Assembly: GCA_021229015.1 (NCBI GenBank)
Contig: CM037781.1
Location: forward strand, 67,538,345 to 67,602,344
Source: Solen grandis
Lineage: Eukaryota; Mollusca; Bivalvia; Adapedonta; Solenidae
DNA: 64,000 nucleotides
Reading direction: 5' to 3'
The position numbers and the translations under genes are program-made. Shown here piece by piece: positions 11,801-21,927 of the stretch. Numbering within the stretch: position 1 is the stretch's first letter; each line of letters opens with the position of its first letter. The notes beneath the pieces were generated by a model. That model saw only the letters and a program-made list of their open reading frames with translations, was not told the origin of the DNA and did no database searches.

Positions 11801-12914
11801 GTAATCGGTGATATTTTGAATAATGGAAATCTTAGGACCAGTCTTGAAATGTGTTACAACTGATTTAAAGACGAAAACAAAATTTAAAAGTCTTCGGCTA
11901 TTACCATAATCACTTGGGAATTAACTTTGAAATGGAATTGAACAAGAACGAGCAGAACACCATCAAAACGAAACTGTGCGGCTTTATTTAGGATGTCACT
12001 TCTTTGTTGCTACCAGTAGTGGAATGGAGTAATACAAGGTCATCTTGATTACATTTGTAATGCGTTTCAGTGCGTTTACTGTCTTTCCTCCATTTCACCA
12101 TTTTGATAAAACAAGTTCAAGCTTAAAATGTAGGGCTTTAAATCAACTCTCATTTTACCACTGAACTGTTATCTGAGTTAAGCACAGCGATGCACGCAAT
12201 AGCTACTGAGACTGTTGCAACAGAAGCAAGACACTTCTCTGAATTGAAATGAATTTTAAATTATTTATATAGCAAATATTTCGCGATATTTACTTTGTAT
12301 GCAATGTGCCAAAAGACTTTATCGATAAGCTAACGTTCTTCCTTTTTGTGTAAAAAATAATTGAATGTCCATTTTATTGAGGTTTTTGTACGATATTTTT
12401 CAACAATGCTTCTTAGGGAAAATATATTTAAATACGAAGTGGTATATATAAATATATTAATGGTATGAATGGTATATATATAATATATAAATATAAATAC
12501 AAACTCGTATATATACTGGTATAAAATTTAAAATAAATATTATGTTTTTATTTTTTTTAATATTTGAAACAAGAATTTAATCACAAATCCAAAATTCTTT
12601 CGTAGTAGTTTCAGCAAATATTTTTCGGAAACAAATTTGGATATATATTTTTTGAAATATATATATTAGATTTTTACAAATGAATAATAATCGTTAATGT
12701 TTGCTTTTTGGTTTAATAATGAAGGGAAAAAGAAACACACAATATACTTCTGTGTCGGTTTGAAGGAAACGTTTTGAAACGTGTTTAAAATTTTGATAAA
12801 GGTTTATACTGACACAAAAGAAAATCAAAATGAGATGGGACTTTACATGTGTGCCGTATGTGGTTAACAAAGCGAGATAGTAATACATTGAATTTTGCTA
12901 CTCATTTTACTGCA
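8898..12914. other. Non-coding AT-rich DNA
   Basis: No supported gene. A short direct repeat (GAGTTCGTTTCCGAAA-type) lies at 11463-11520. Bases 11863-11940 resemble 15090-15175 (GACGAAAAC...ACTTTGAAAT), an edge of the local tandem duplication. A very AT-rich stretch lies at 12430-12540. Confidence 0.5.
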
Positions 12915-13190
12915 CCATCCCGGGTGGCCGAGTGGTTAGAGTACCCGCTGTGGGAGCGGAAGATCATGGATTCGATCCGCGACCGCGACATACTAAAGTC
13001 GTTATCATGGTATTGGTAGCTCCCTGCTTGGCGCTCATCATTTACACAGAGTGTTTTCAGGAGTGGTTTGTCCGGCGTCAGGATAATGGGTGTGGTATCG
13101 TGCCACCTGTCCACAGTGTGATACTGCAGTGTTGCAGTGCTATATCTGTCTCAAGCAGACATAGTCTCCAAATAACTGATAATTATCTTA
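12915..13190 (+). mobile_element. tRNA-derived SINE
   Basis: The tRNA-like head has GGTGGCCGAGTGGTTAGAG (A box) and GGATTCGATCC (B box). The body matches the 3512 SINE read on the minus strand, including TTGGCGCTCA and GGGTGTGGTATC. The end is GTCTCCAAATAACTGATAA. It is not a functional tRNA: there is no acceptor stem and a long body follows. Confidence 0.85.
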
Positions 13191-13199
13191 TCAGTGAAC

Positions 13200-14000
13200 A
13201 ACTTAAATAAATTATTCTTTTACATCCAGTAATGTGGATGTGAAATGAATTCCCCAAGATACAAGAAGTAATCATGACATGTCTTGCTTTAACCCGTGTT
13301 TAGGCATGTCATTTTTCAATGACAGACTGAGACGCTCACCGAAGAAGCTGCATCCGTATAAAAAATAGAAATGCAGACAGCATTATCTATTTGAAGGATT
13401 GGGAAATGTTACAGCTTGAATCATTAGATTTAGAAAATATGTTTAAACTGAACGGAAGACATTTTCCTTAATCATCTGCAAGATGAAGATTAGTTTCAAC
13501 GTTTCTGAATATTAACATTCATTATCAGGTTAAGAATCATCAAACCACAAGAGATCTAAATAAATCCTGCTCCAATTGTTTCAATTACAGGAAACTCTTT
13601 CTCTTTTCCCCCCTTTTTTCTTTCTTAAAGAATTAGCAGCTCTTTATTATTCAAAGAGTACAAACGCATTATCTTTGTCATAAAATTCTCCATCGGTGAA
13701 AGGAAATAACATGATCCTTTTTTCTTTAGGTACTTCATAACTTGTCATTAAGATTGGCGTGTTTTACAGACAATTCTTGCACCATCTTGATTGCAGTTTA
13801 CTGGTGCACAAGAACATCTTCGCTACATCGCAATGACTGAACAGTTTGAAAATATACTAAATTAATGTGAATACCGTGCACAAAAATAACATATATCTAT
13901 TTCAAGAGGTACTAGATGGCTTACATGTAAGGATATTTTTATAACTAATTTTGAACCATTCAATGGTTCTGAGTATATTACTACGCCAATATCGATAAAC
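13200..14000 (+). repeat. Duplicated block, copy A of 17490-18300
   Basis: Many anchors are shared in order with 17490-18300: GAATTCCCCAAGATACAAGA, GCTTTAACCCGTGTTTA, GAGACGCTCAC, and ATTATCTTTGTCATAAAATT against ATTATATTTGTCATAAAATT. Similarity is roughly 75-85 percent by eye, without a conserved reading frame. It is part of a tandem locus duplication. Confidence 0.8.
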
Positions 14001-16149
14001 AGTTCTTAGAAATGGTTAAATAAATTCAAATTAAAAAAAAAATGTCGCTATTTTTTTGTTGTTTAATAAAGAAAACCCTATATGGGAAAGTAATTAGATT
14101 ATGAAATAAGTAATGATGACGAATGAAATAGGAAGAAGGCATTTTTATGTGGTTAATACTAACGCAAGGCGAAAAAGATTTGCCGCTAGCGGTATGTTTG
14201 TCGTTAATATGGCTGCCAGTGGAGGTCTACATTCATTTGTTTTTAAAATGTATTTCAAAGTTTTTCAAAGTTTAAGATTGATCTGGTTTATGGTAAATGC
14301 AACTAACAGTAAGTGGGGTGTAACTTAAGGTTTATGTATAAATGAGTTCCTTTAATTTCATTTCTGGTTAGGTAAGTGACTTTCGGTACATTTTACCATT
14401 GGTGTTGCTTTACTTATTTTTCTCAAAAAGACTGAAGTAGTGGGATAAGCTTCAGTGACGTTTTAGGACTGATTGGCTCAGTATCAAGGTAATAATATCT
14501 GTTACTATGTCACTTGTCTACATGTCTACACTGTGTGATATGGCATTGAGACAGATATATATCTGCCCCAAGAATACAAACTCTCCAAAATAACAGAAAT
14601 ACTGTCAACCGATGGTTTAATTTGACACCCTTTCAAGTAAGCGTACAAATGGTGTTAAATGTTGGCCCTCCTCTAAGCTGATGGTGAATGAATGAATGAA
14701 TGAATGAATGAATGAAATCTCAGTTGAATCCTAGATAAACATGTCTTGAAAAAACATATAAATAAAAAAATATCTTATGCAGAAAAACTACTATGCGTAT
14801 AAGTCATTTATGCGTCTGTATAAAAGGTGGTAGTCATGAGATATAGAGTGTTATGGCAGACTGTAAATGATTTTTCTATGTATGTTTTATCAATCGTCAT
14901 ATCCATATATTTCGTATCCAACGCTTCGATTGGAAAATGACTTCCTATAAGTAAATTAAGAACTAAGACAGAAGACAAACTTAGAAGCAAACATTTCAGA
15001 CGGTAGAATTTTCAATTATAGCACCTCTCAAATAAATGCATTTATTGACTTTCTTTCGATTTATTTAAATATGTTAATCATAATCTAGATAATAACTTAA
15101 AGACGAAAACCAATTTTAAGACAGATTTAATTTCTTACGGCAATTCCCTGGGAATCAACTTTGAAATTGAAAATATTTCTTACATGACTGACATTTGAGT
15201 GTAATTTAATGAATAGGAAAGACGCTTTATATATTTTGCAGTTAGTATTAACATAGATTAAAGTTGGTCTTTGGAGAAGGGTCGATTAGAAACTGCGAAA
15301 GTGATTTTGGGATATATCAGCAATTGCTTAATTGAATTTTCCTCTTTTTATTATAATAAATGGTTATGCATGCGTGCGTTATTCTAAACTCCTTATAATA
15401 CATATTTTCTAAATTTGGACGACTATAAGATATCATCAATATTGGTACTTAAATCAACCCGTCTGAGTTTTAGATTAGGATATAATAAATACCCATTACG
15501 ACAGTATTTATGGTCATGTGGCATTGGTAGCTGTGATATTTGTTGAATATATTGCCTTTTACAAATGAAATTGCATCATATGTATTGTCCAGAAAGATAA
15601 ATATTGAAAGACAGTTAAACAAGAGCATCAACAATCACATTTCATTCAATGAATATTGAGGCCTCATAAAATAACCCTTTACTATATTTTGTTTTTATGA
15701 TTCATGTTTAGTTCAGTAAGGTGGTATAAATTTAAACATTTGTGACTTTTTTTTTCATTTTGAATACTTATCATACATATATCAATATGATTACTCTTCA
15801 AGTATTTCTCGCTTATATTTATTTATCTTTTTTTCTTTGTTGTTAATATTATTTCTGTATTTTTCGGTCTTCATAAGATAGATAAGACATGATACTGAGT
15901 AACAAATTCAATCTTTAGAAAACTGCCTTACATATTTTATATATTCAAAATCTAGATGCTTTTTTTGTGAAAATACGACACGCGTATCTTCGTTTCACAA
16001 TTCACACAACAACTCTACTCAACAAAACGAGAGAAGATTACTTCTGTTTATCCTCCTTAAGTATATAGGCTGTCATTTTCAAGGACTAAAGCCGCGTAAA
16101 AAGCTCTTTACATGTAATTATTTAAAGTTTAATTATTTTACATCGATTA
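14001..16149. other. Non-coding DNA with a SINE tail and fragments of the duplicated locus
   Basis: A SINE tail without a head lies at about 14500-14630 (CTCTCCAAAATAACAGAAAT and a polymorphic tail). Bases 15450-15480 repeat the GTCTGAGTTTTAGATTAGGA block that recurs near 36680 and 47720. No gene is supported. Confidence 0.5.
14684..14716 (+). repeat. (GAAT)n microsatellite
   Basis: About eight uninterrupted GAAT units. Confidence 0.95.
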
Positions 16150-16365
16150 CGAAACAAGTTCTCACAACTTATATTAATCACTCTCGATGGCTCTAGTGGA
16201 GGCGTATGTGGGCATTATTGTGGGAGGAAACCGGTGAACCCGGAAAAAACCCACGTGTCTGGACGGGCGACCACTGTGCCCTCTCACGTACGTGACAAGG
16301 AATCGAACCCGGGACGCATTGGTGAGAAGCGAAGCGCGTTACCACTACGAACTCCAGGCATCCAT
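16150..16365 (-). mobile_element. tRNA-derived SINE, second family, reverse orientation
   Basis: On the minus strand the head holds an A-box-like TAGTGGTAACGCGC and a B box (GGGTTCGATTCC). A GC-rich core (GTGGGTTTTTTCCGGGTTC, CCGGTTTCCTCCCACAATAA) and a tail follow. A near copy lies at 44320-44566 in the same orientation, inside the duplicated host DNA. Confidence 0.85.
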
Positions 16366-17489
16366 GTAATTGTTAAGATTTAGAGAACTCTCATTCCAAC
16401 TAAAATATGTCTAAAAATCCTGTTAAAATAAAATGACCTTGTGAAAATATCTTTGTGCTACAGACAGCACGATTTCCAAATTTTCAATTTCAACAATTTG
16501 TAAATATCATTTTCCATTTGAAGCATTACTGAATTTCAGAAATGGTGATTGCAATGACTACGACAACCTGTGTATCAACCATTAAATGAATAATCATATT
16601 GTATTCCTACCCACTTTCCATCTTTACTGATAAAGAGCGAGATATTAATTGTCCTTTCATATACAAGCAATTTAGAGACAGATTGATTCCTAATGGAGTT
16701 CGATATCTAGCTGAATGTAATTACGGCTAGCTGTAAATCACCCCAGGGTCCCTTGGTTATCGGTATATTTTAAAACTTTGACATGCTTTTTGGAATAGGT
16801 TTACAGCAAAATAAAAAAGGCATTTTAGCAGATTTCGAATTGTTTTTATACTGGTCTCTTTCAGGTGGTTTTGTATATAAAATAGTTTCTCTCTAATTGT
16901 TTAGGTTGTTACTTCTAATGTTCACTGTGTTCAATAAGCTTGCATTAAAGCAAAGTAAAACAGAATTCTTGATTAAATCATAAAAAGTTTCATGCAATAT
17001 TTAATTCAAATTTCACCCTTGTAGATATCGTAGGTTTTATTTGATTTGTTTCAGTTTGGATATCCATTGCATTTTAGACAACAATTTCTGCTAACCTTTT
17101 TATATTTACGAGGAAAGTTAAATACATGTATATATCACCAGGGTAACTACAAGGAAATCATATTGCAGAACTATGCGATAATTTTTTTTCCTGAATAACA
17201 TTTTGTTTGAATGATGTTGATAAATGTATATAAGGACACAATAAATACTTTAGACAAACACAAGGCTCGTATCTTTAAAATAAGATGAGACTGTTTATAT
17301 GTTGCACATGTGATTATCGGTAATATACTGAATTTGGCTATCGAGGTTAGTTGTCCATTAGTCTTATTTTTCAATTCAATATGATTCTTCAGCTCTGTTT
17401 CGTTGTGCATTGGCAATGTTAATCATAAACAGAACGCATGTCAATGTTGTTGAAGCTTTTATACTTCGTTCATTGTGACAGCCCCTTCT
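16366..17489. other. Non-coding AT-rich DNA
   Basis: No gene or repeat is supported here. Confidence 0.4.
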
Positions 17490-18300
17490 GTTGTATATGT
17501 GGCGAACAACTGAAATGAATGATTCTTACATGTAGGGGTATGGGTGAGACAATGAATTCCCCAAGATACAAGAAATAACCATGACTGGTCCTGCTTTAAC
17601 CCGTGTTTAATCCCATTGCGCCTGTCATTCTTCAATACCAGACAGAGACGTTCACGGAAGAAACACATATCCTAAAATACCATAAAATATGAGACGGCAT
17701 TGTCATATGAAGGAAATAGGAAATGTTACAGCTTAAGACATTAATTTCAGAAAAAAAATATTTTCCATAATCATCTTTCCAAAGTAATCTGGATAAAGAG
17801 TAGTTTAAGCGTTTCTGAAAATCAGTTTTCATTATCAGATTAAGAATTACCAAACCACATGAGATGAAATAAATTTTGCTGTTATTATTTCAATAATAGC
17901 CCAATCTTTAATAGTTAAAACCACTTTATTGTTCGAAGAGTACAAGCGCATTATATTTGTCATAAAATTCTTCTCTGGTTAAAAGGAAGTACTATGATCT
18001 TTTTCCCGGCACTCCATAATTTGTTATAAAGATTTGCGTGCGTTGCAAACATTTCCTGCATCATCTGGATTACAGATTACTGGGGCAAAAGAATCGATCA
18101 CTGAATATCCTTGCTACACCGCATTGAGTCAATAGTATGAATAATTTACTGAACCGATTCAAATACCGGGACACGACTATAATAGGTATTCCTATCAAAG
18201 GTAATAGACTAACATGTAAGAATATTTTTACCACTCTAAATCATTCAATTGTCCAGAAATTACTGCGCTAATTTTGATAGATACTTCTTTGAACTAGCAA
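17490..18300 (+). repeat. Duplicated block, copy B of 13200-14000
   Basis: Colinear with 13200-14000, with small indels. It continues into DNA that is itself colinear with 42835-43960. Confidence 0.8.
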
Positions 18301-18595
18301 AAATAATTCAAATAAACTTATATTGCTTACTTACAAAAATGCAAAATAAAGAAAACGATATGTCAAAACAAAATGAATCCGATCGTATTTTAGAAATATG
18401 GTATTTAGTATGAACATTTAAAACGTGAGTTATTTGTACGACGCAGTACAGTTGCATTTCTTATTAAATATACTGTTTTGTAAAACCATTTGTTGTCATT
18501 ACTTCAGGTAGATTACAGAAATGAAAGCGTTTAAGTAATTCATCTTCAAAGGAAATTTTTTAAAGTTTTTTTTTAAGTCATTGCCTTTGTATCAT

Positions 18596-18697
18596 GGAAT
18601 TGATATTTATATAGAGCATGGAATTGTAGAATTTCACGCAATATCAGTTGCAAGTGTATTAGGCCTAATCACGACAATTCTTTCAACTGAGTTTTGA
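18596..18697 (+). pseudogene. Possible terminal exon, decayed paralogue
   Basis: A 33-codon frame, open to TGA, starts G-I-D and contains EHGIVEFHAIS and LITTILS. It is colinear with the similar frame at 42966-43073, sharing about 20 of 33 residues. The splice acceptor seen in the other copy (TATCAG) is TATCAT here, so this copy may be dead. I do not recognise the protein. Chance conservation of a non-coding block is a fair alternative, as substitutions are not clearly concentrated at third positions. Confidence 0.3.
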
Positions 18698-18751
18698 ACT
18701 TAAGTGTTGCATTTGTTAACTTGTGTGAAACGACAATACATTGACAATTTG

Positions 18752-18776
18752 GTATGTATGTATGGATGTATGTATG
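18752..18776 (+). repeat. (GTAT)n microsatellite
   Basis: Short run of TATG/TATGGATG units. Confidence 0.8.
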
Positions 18777-19300
18777 TTGGCCTAATTCTTTGAATACGTA
18801 CAAAATTGTGTTTTTTGTAAATAGTTTTTGTGTTGCAATTTATTTGTTTATTTTATTTCGTGATATGCTGGAATAATTCAATAATGGTATTTAGAGAAAA
18901 TCCATATAAGATCAAAGAGGTGATTTAAAAAAAAACATTGAACGAATAATACGTTTATTTTTTTCCCCGCGTAATTACATCAAATTTAGTATTATTTCCT
19001 TTTTCGGATATAATTTTATTCTGGGTAACAATGACTGAAAACATTCAATCGTGTGTTTTCATATTTATCCTGAAAAGAATGTTTCTAAATGAATTCCAGT
19101 ATGGTAAACCAGTTAATCAGTGTAAGTACTATTTTATGTGTCTGTCTGCTTCAAGGACGAACTGTTTTTATGAAGATCTGTAAGCCACGTATACATCATG
19201 GACAATATAATTCGCATCAGGAAATACATCAACTGCTTTTGTAGTTGTCCTTGTTGGCGGAATTTACTCGATTTTGTTCTCCACCATTTTCCCTAGATAT

Positions 19301-19939
19301 AATGCTGGTAGTGTTTTATTTATGTATTTCATTGATATTGATATAATTAAACAAACATATTTATACATCTTATATATACATGTACGTATATTATTTCAAT
19401 ATAAAAAATGTTTGAACAATTATATTTATTTATTAATATGTCTCAAAACAAGAGGTCAATGCAAAAAAGGGATCATGTCATAAGAGAATTCATTTTGGAA
19501 GATTTTACGAGACTGTTTCCCAATTAAGTAGAAAAAAATGTATTCCCCGAGAACTAGCACTTTAAACAAAACTGAATTTGAATTTAAATGCCTTAATTTT
19601 TTCCTGTCTGTTTCTCTTAAATTTTCATTCTCGCCCGGACTGTGTAGCCTAATTTGTCATACCAGAATATCACCATTATTCTTCATATCTAAATCGTAAA
19701 GACCACGGGCATACGCTGTTTATTTCTTATGCAAAATATATTCAGGGGATATGGATTTAGTCAAATACATCTAGAGCTATGATTTGTTTGGCTCGTTGTG
19801 CTTGCCTCCAAATTCCATAGACAACAATTACTCTAATCTATCCTATCCATAGTTTTGGCATAAAACAGATAAACGCGATTTATGTTAGGCAATAAACATA
19901 ATGAGTCCCTCCAGTTTGGTCGTTTTCGTATTTTTTGAC
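19301..19939. other. Non-coding left flank of the Polinton
   Basis: AT-rich host DNA. Only the last 20 or so bases (TTTTTTGACGTATATAA) have a clear counterpart, at 46895-46912. Confidence 0.5.
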
Positions 19940-19947
19940 GTATATAA
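19940..19947 (+). repeat. Target site duplication, left (GTATATAA)
   Basis: An identical 8-mer abuts the right TIR at 36126-36133. A paralogous, unoccupied site at 46903-46919 reads GACGTATCTACCTTGCC, which supports a single pre-insertion copy. Polintons usually duplicate 5-6 bp, so part of the match may be chance or belong to the TIR. Confidence 0.75.
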
Positions 19948-20333
19948 GTAGTGTAGGTTGCCACTATGGTACCCTGGTATTTTGCCAAAAAAGTATTATG
20001 GTACCGAGTCGAAAATTTATGGTACCGACGGAAATTTATGGTAACTTGGGTTTTATCGAAAAGAAGATTTATGGTACCTTATGTTGTATGTAATAAAACA
20101 TTTCATACCATGGTAGATCTAACTAGGATGACTTAAGATCTGATAGAGAGAAAGAGTATGACCTTGCATACCAAACATTTCAATGACGCAATATTGTCAT
20201 TTTGACGTCATGTTTTATTTCTTAGTTAAAGGAGGAATAATTCTTAACGTTATGTAAGTTAAAGGGGGATTGACAATTGTAAATGTCCTTTCGAGACATT
20301 TGGGTTGGCCCTGAAAAGGGCCGTTTTGTTTCT
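19948..20333 (+). repeat. Polinton left terminal inverted repeat
   Basis: Matches the reverse complement of 35613-36125 over its length, with few differences apart from an extra 128-bp duplication on the right. Its outer 130 bp hold five TATGGTACC-like words. Its inner end contains a histone-type hairpin that serves the minus-strand gene ending at 20336. Confidence 0.93.
20307..20322 (-). terminator. Histone-type 3' stem-loop 1
   Basis: On the minus strand it reads GGCCCT-TTTC-AGGGCC, a 6-bp stem with a 4-nt loop. AACCCA follows, and then GAAAGG about 10 nt further on. It lies 14 nt after the stop codon of the minus-strand gene. It matches the replication-dependent histone mRNA 3' processing signal in stem length, loop and flank. 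Function is inferred. Confidence 0.75.
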
Positions 20334-20335
20334 TA

Positions 20336-20660
20336 TTAATTGTGGTCCATACCACACGTTGTACAGTCCCATCCCATCACATATCTCTTCATCCATCCTG
20401 CAAGGAGATGCAAATGACAACGGGTTAGATTCTTGTCACCTATGAAGTTCAGGCTGTGTCCCCATCTCTGTTGTAGTAGGGTAGATGGTACATCTTCAAA
20501 GGTAACTGACAGGTAATTAGGGAGATCTCCCCTTTCTATAAGAGTGAGATATTGATCATACACCTCAACTCGGTCGTGATAGCTGTCTGGGTCGCTCTCT
20601 TGTTCCTCAAAGCTGGGATTTTAGCAAGTCTGGGGTGGACATACGTGTGTACGGTCTCAT
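20336..20660 (-). pseudogene. Small accessory protein of unknown function
   Basis: The ATG at 20660 lies about 45 bp downstream of a minus-strand TATA box (complement of 20701-20708). The frame opens MRPYTRMSTPDLLK and then shifts by one base near 20620. The rest (20336-20622) is open and acidic, then globular, with a Trp/His/Cys-rich end (QQRWGHSLNFIG, GWDCTTCGMDHN). I do not recognise the family; the C-x2-C near the end could bind metal. It shares a divergent promoter with the 60-aa basic gene. Its 3' end and hairpin lie in the TIR. If the shift is a sequence error, the protein would be about 105 residues. Confidence 0.6.
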
Positions 20661-20880
20661 GTTGCACTCGTGAATAATAAAGTATATAGTATGTGCACTA
20701 TTTTATAGTTCCGGATTGACCTACTTTATTTATCGAGTGTTGGTGTACCAATCAGAGAACGTTATTTTTCATCCAATAAAAAAATGATGTGTTCGGCCTT
20801 GACCTGAAGTGAATTGACCTACTGACCTACTTTTTCTTGACTATAAATTGTGTAATGCTGTGTATGTATTCATTCTTCAC
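20661..20880. promoter_or_regulatory. Bidirectional promoter cassette A
   Basis: Between divergent genes. TGACCT (complement AGGTCA) occurs at 20717, 20800, 20815 and 20823, with CCAAT words at 20749-20775. TATA boxes face left (20701-20708) and right (TATAAAT, 20842-20848). Read on the minus strand, the order AGGTCA, AGGTCAAGG, inverted CCAAT, AGGTCA, TATA matches cassettes B (33726-33980) and C (35066-35233). Confidence 0.75.
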
Positions 20881-21061
20881 CATGAAGTTCCTTCGTAAGT
20901 TATTCCGACGTGCAAGGAAGGCGTTACGAAAGGAGAAGAAGAAGAAAGTAGAAGTCAAGGAAGAGGGTATTAAGGAAGAGGGTGTCAACTTGTACCCGAG
21001 TTTACCCCCTTTGCCACATATCCAGAAGCCAGCAGGCATTACTGGCGGTATTTGTATTTGA
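20881..21061 (+). CDS. Small lysine/arginine-rich Polinton protein, 60 aa
   Basis: An intact short gene from an ATG in good context (ACCATGA), about 35 bp after a TATA box. Residues 1-30 are strongly basic (FLRKLFRRARKALRKEKKKK) and may form an amphipathic helix. A short acidic patch (KEEGIKEEG) and a Pro-rich, Gly-ended tail follow. There is no signal peptide and no known domain. A histone-type stem-loop lies 30 nt after the stop. The basic helix suggests nucleic acid or membrane binding, but that is inference. It is divergent from the 20336-20660 gene and shares its promoter cassette. Confidence 0.7.
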
Positions 21062-21090
21062 GTGAGTGTTAGACACTTCTCAAAAATAAA

Positions 21091-21106
21091 GGTCCTTTTC
21101 AGGACC
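21091..21106 (+). terminator. Histone-type 3' stem-loop 2
   Basis: GGTCCT-TTTC-AGGACC has compensatory changes in the stem relative to the other copies (GGCCCT/AGGGCC), which supports selection on base pairing. GAAAGGA lies about 14 nt downstream. An AATAAA-like word directly precedes it. Confidence 0.75.
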
Positions 21107-21152
21107 ATTACAATGATGTAGAAAGGATAACTAATACAATTGTCATGTGATT

Positions 21153-21158
21153 TTTATT
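21153..21158 (-). terminator. Polyadenylation signal of the zinc-knuckle gene
   Basis: AATAAA on the minus strand, about 100 nt after the stop of the 21261-21791 gene. No histone-type hairpin is seen at this gene end. Confidence 0.6.
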
Positions 21159-21260
21159 GTGTTTAACGACAAACATGTGTCATACAGCAACAATGAATTA
21201 AACGTGGGTTATATAGCAAATAATGAACATAACACAACTTTCGAGTCTAGTGTTCAAATG

Positions 21261-21791
21261 TCACATTTTACGCTTCTTAGCTGGTCGGTTACACTCTGTA
21301 CTGCTTGTTGATGGGTGAGCCTCAGGACACACGATGCATTTGTTGACGCTTCTCTTGCGTTTCTTGGGTTTTACGGTAGGTTTCTCCAACTCAGGGACAG
21401 CCTCTATCAACTCAACATCACTGTCCGTCTGTGCCACTGTCTCAACTACGTCCATTTTCTGCATTTCACTGTCCGCCTGTGCGTTTACTATAGGTAAAGT
21501 ACTATTCATCCCTTTCTTAGGACAGGCGGATGCAATGTGGCCTTGTTCGTGACAACTGTAGCACACTGCAGGCTTTGGGCAATTAGAAACAAAATGTCCC
21601 GGTTCATGACAACGGTAACACACCCGTACTGTTTGAGGTGTTGAAGCTTTCTTCGGACGTGCCGATGCATAATGCCCCTTTTCCTGACAGCGGTAGCATG
21701 TCACTTGTCTTTCTGTTTCTAGTCTGATCAGCTTGTAACTGATAGCTTGTACTTGTCCTTTCAGCCAGAACTCAAATGTGTTGCAGGTCAT
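21261..21791 (-). CDS. CCHC zinc-knuckle protein of the Polinton
   Basis: About 176 residues from the ATG at 21791 (MTCNTFEFWLKGQ). An upstream GTG at 21851 keeps the frame open but sits right next to the TATA box (complement of 21852-21858), so the internal ATG is preferred. Three CNBP-like knuckles lie at about residues 30-90: CYRCQEKGHYASAR (the last Cys is replaced by Arg), CYRCHEPGHFVSNC and CYSCHEQGHIASAC. An acidic stretch follows, then a basic KPKKRKR segment (likely nuclear localisation) and CIVCPEAH. CCHC knuckles bind single-stranded nucleic acid, so a role in replication or packaging is plausible but inferred. It is divergent from the polymerase gene. Confidence 0.85.
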   Translation of the reverse strand: MTCNTFEFWLKGQVQAISYKLIRLETERQVTCYRCQEKGHYASARPKKASTPQTVRVCYRCHEPGHFVSNCPKPAVCYSCHEQGHIASACPKKGMNSTLPIVNAQADSEMQKMDVVETVAQTDSDVELIEAVPELEKPTVKPKKRKRSVNKCIVCPEAHPSTSSTECNRPAKKRKM

Positions 21792-21851
21792 TCTGAAGCG
21801 AGCAGTCTGAATCAGGTTTGAGAGTGATGAAGTGGACGGGTCACACCGCAC

Positions 21852-21927
21852 TTTATAGGCCTGAGATCAGGTGGACGGAGCTTAGATGTATAAAAAAAGC
21901 TTTGCTCGCTTACTTATGATCACAACG
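21852..21927. promoter_or_regulatory. Divergent promoter of the zinc-knuckle and polymerase genes
   Basis: CTATAAAG faces left (complement of 21852-21858) and TATAAAAAAAG faces right (21889-21899). The palindrome CCTGAGATCAGG lies between them. There is no AGGTCA cassette here, unlike the accessory-gene promoters. Confidence 0.6.

Larger units (their letters stand above)
18465..19300 (+). repeat. Duplicated host block, paralogue of 42835-43960
   Basis: Shared anchors in order include TTTTGTAAAACC(A/C)TTTG, GTCATTACTTC, CATGGAATTG, CAATCGTGT-type spacers and CTTCAAGGACGAAC. After these come AAGATCTGTAAGC and TTTTGTAGTTGTC. The two blocks lie on the left of the first Polinton and on the left of the second-unit host DNA, which shows a large tandem duplication. 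Confidence 0.8.

Noticed and set aside
12920..12990. Possible tRNA gene (A and B boxes)
   Set aside because: No acceptor-stem pairing, and the same head with the same long body occurs in other copies; it is a SINE head. The same holds for 3740-3805, 16300-16365, 43505-43575 and 44500-44566.
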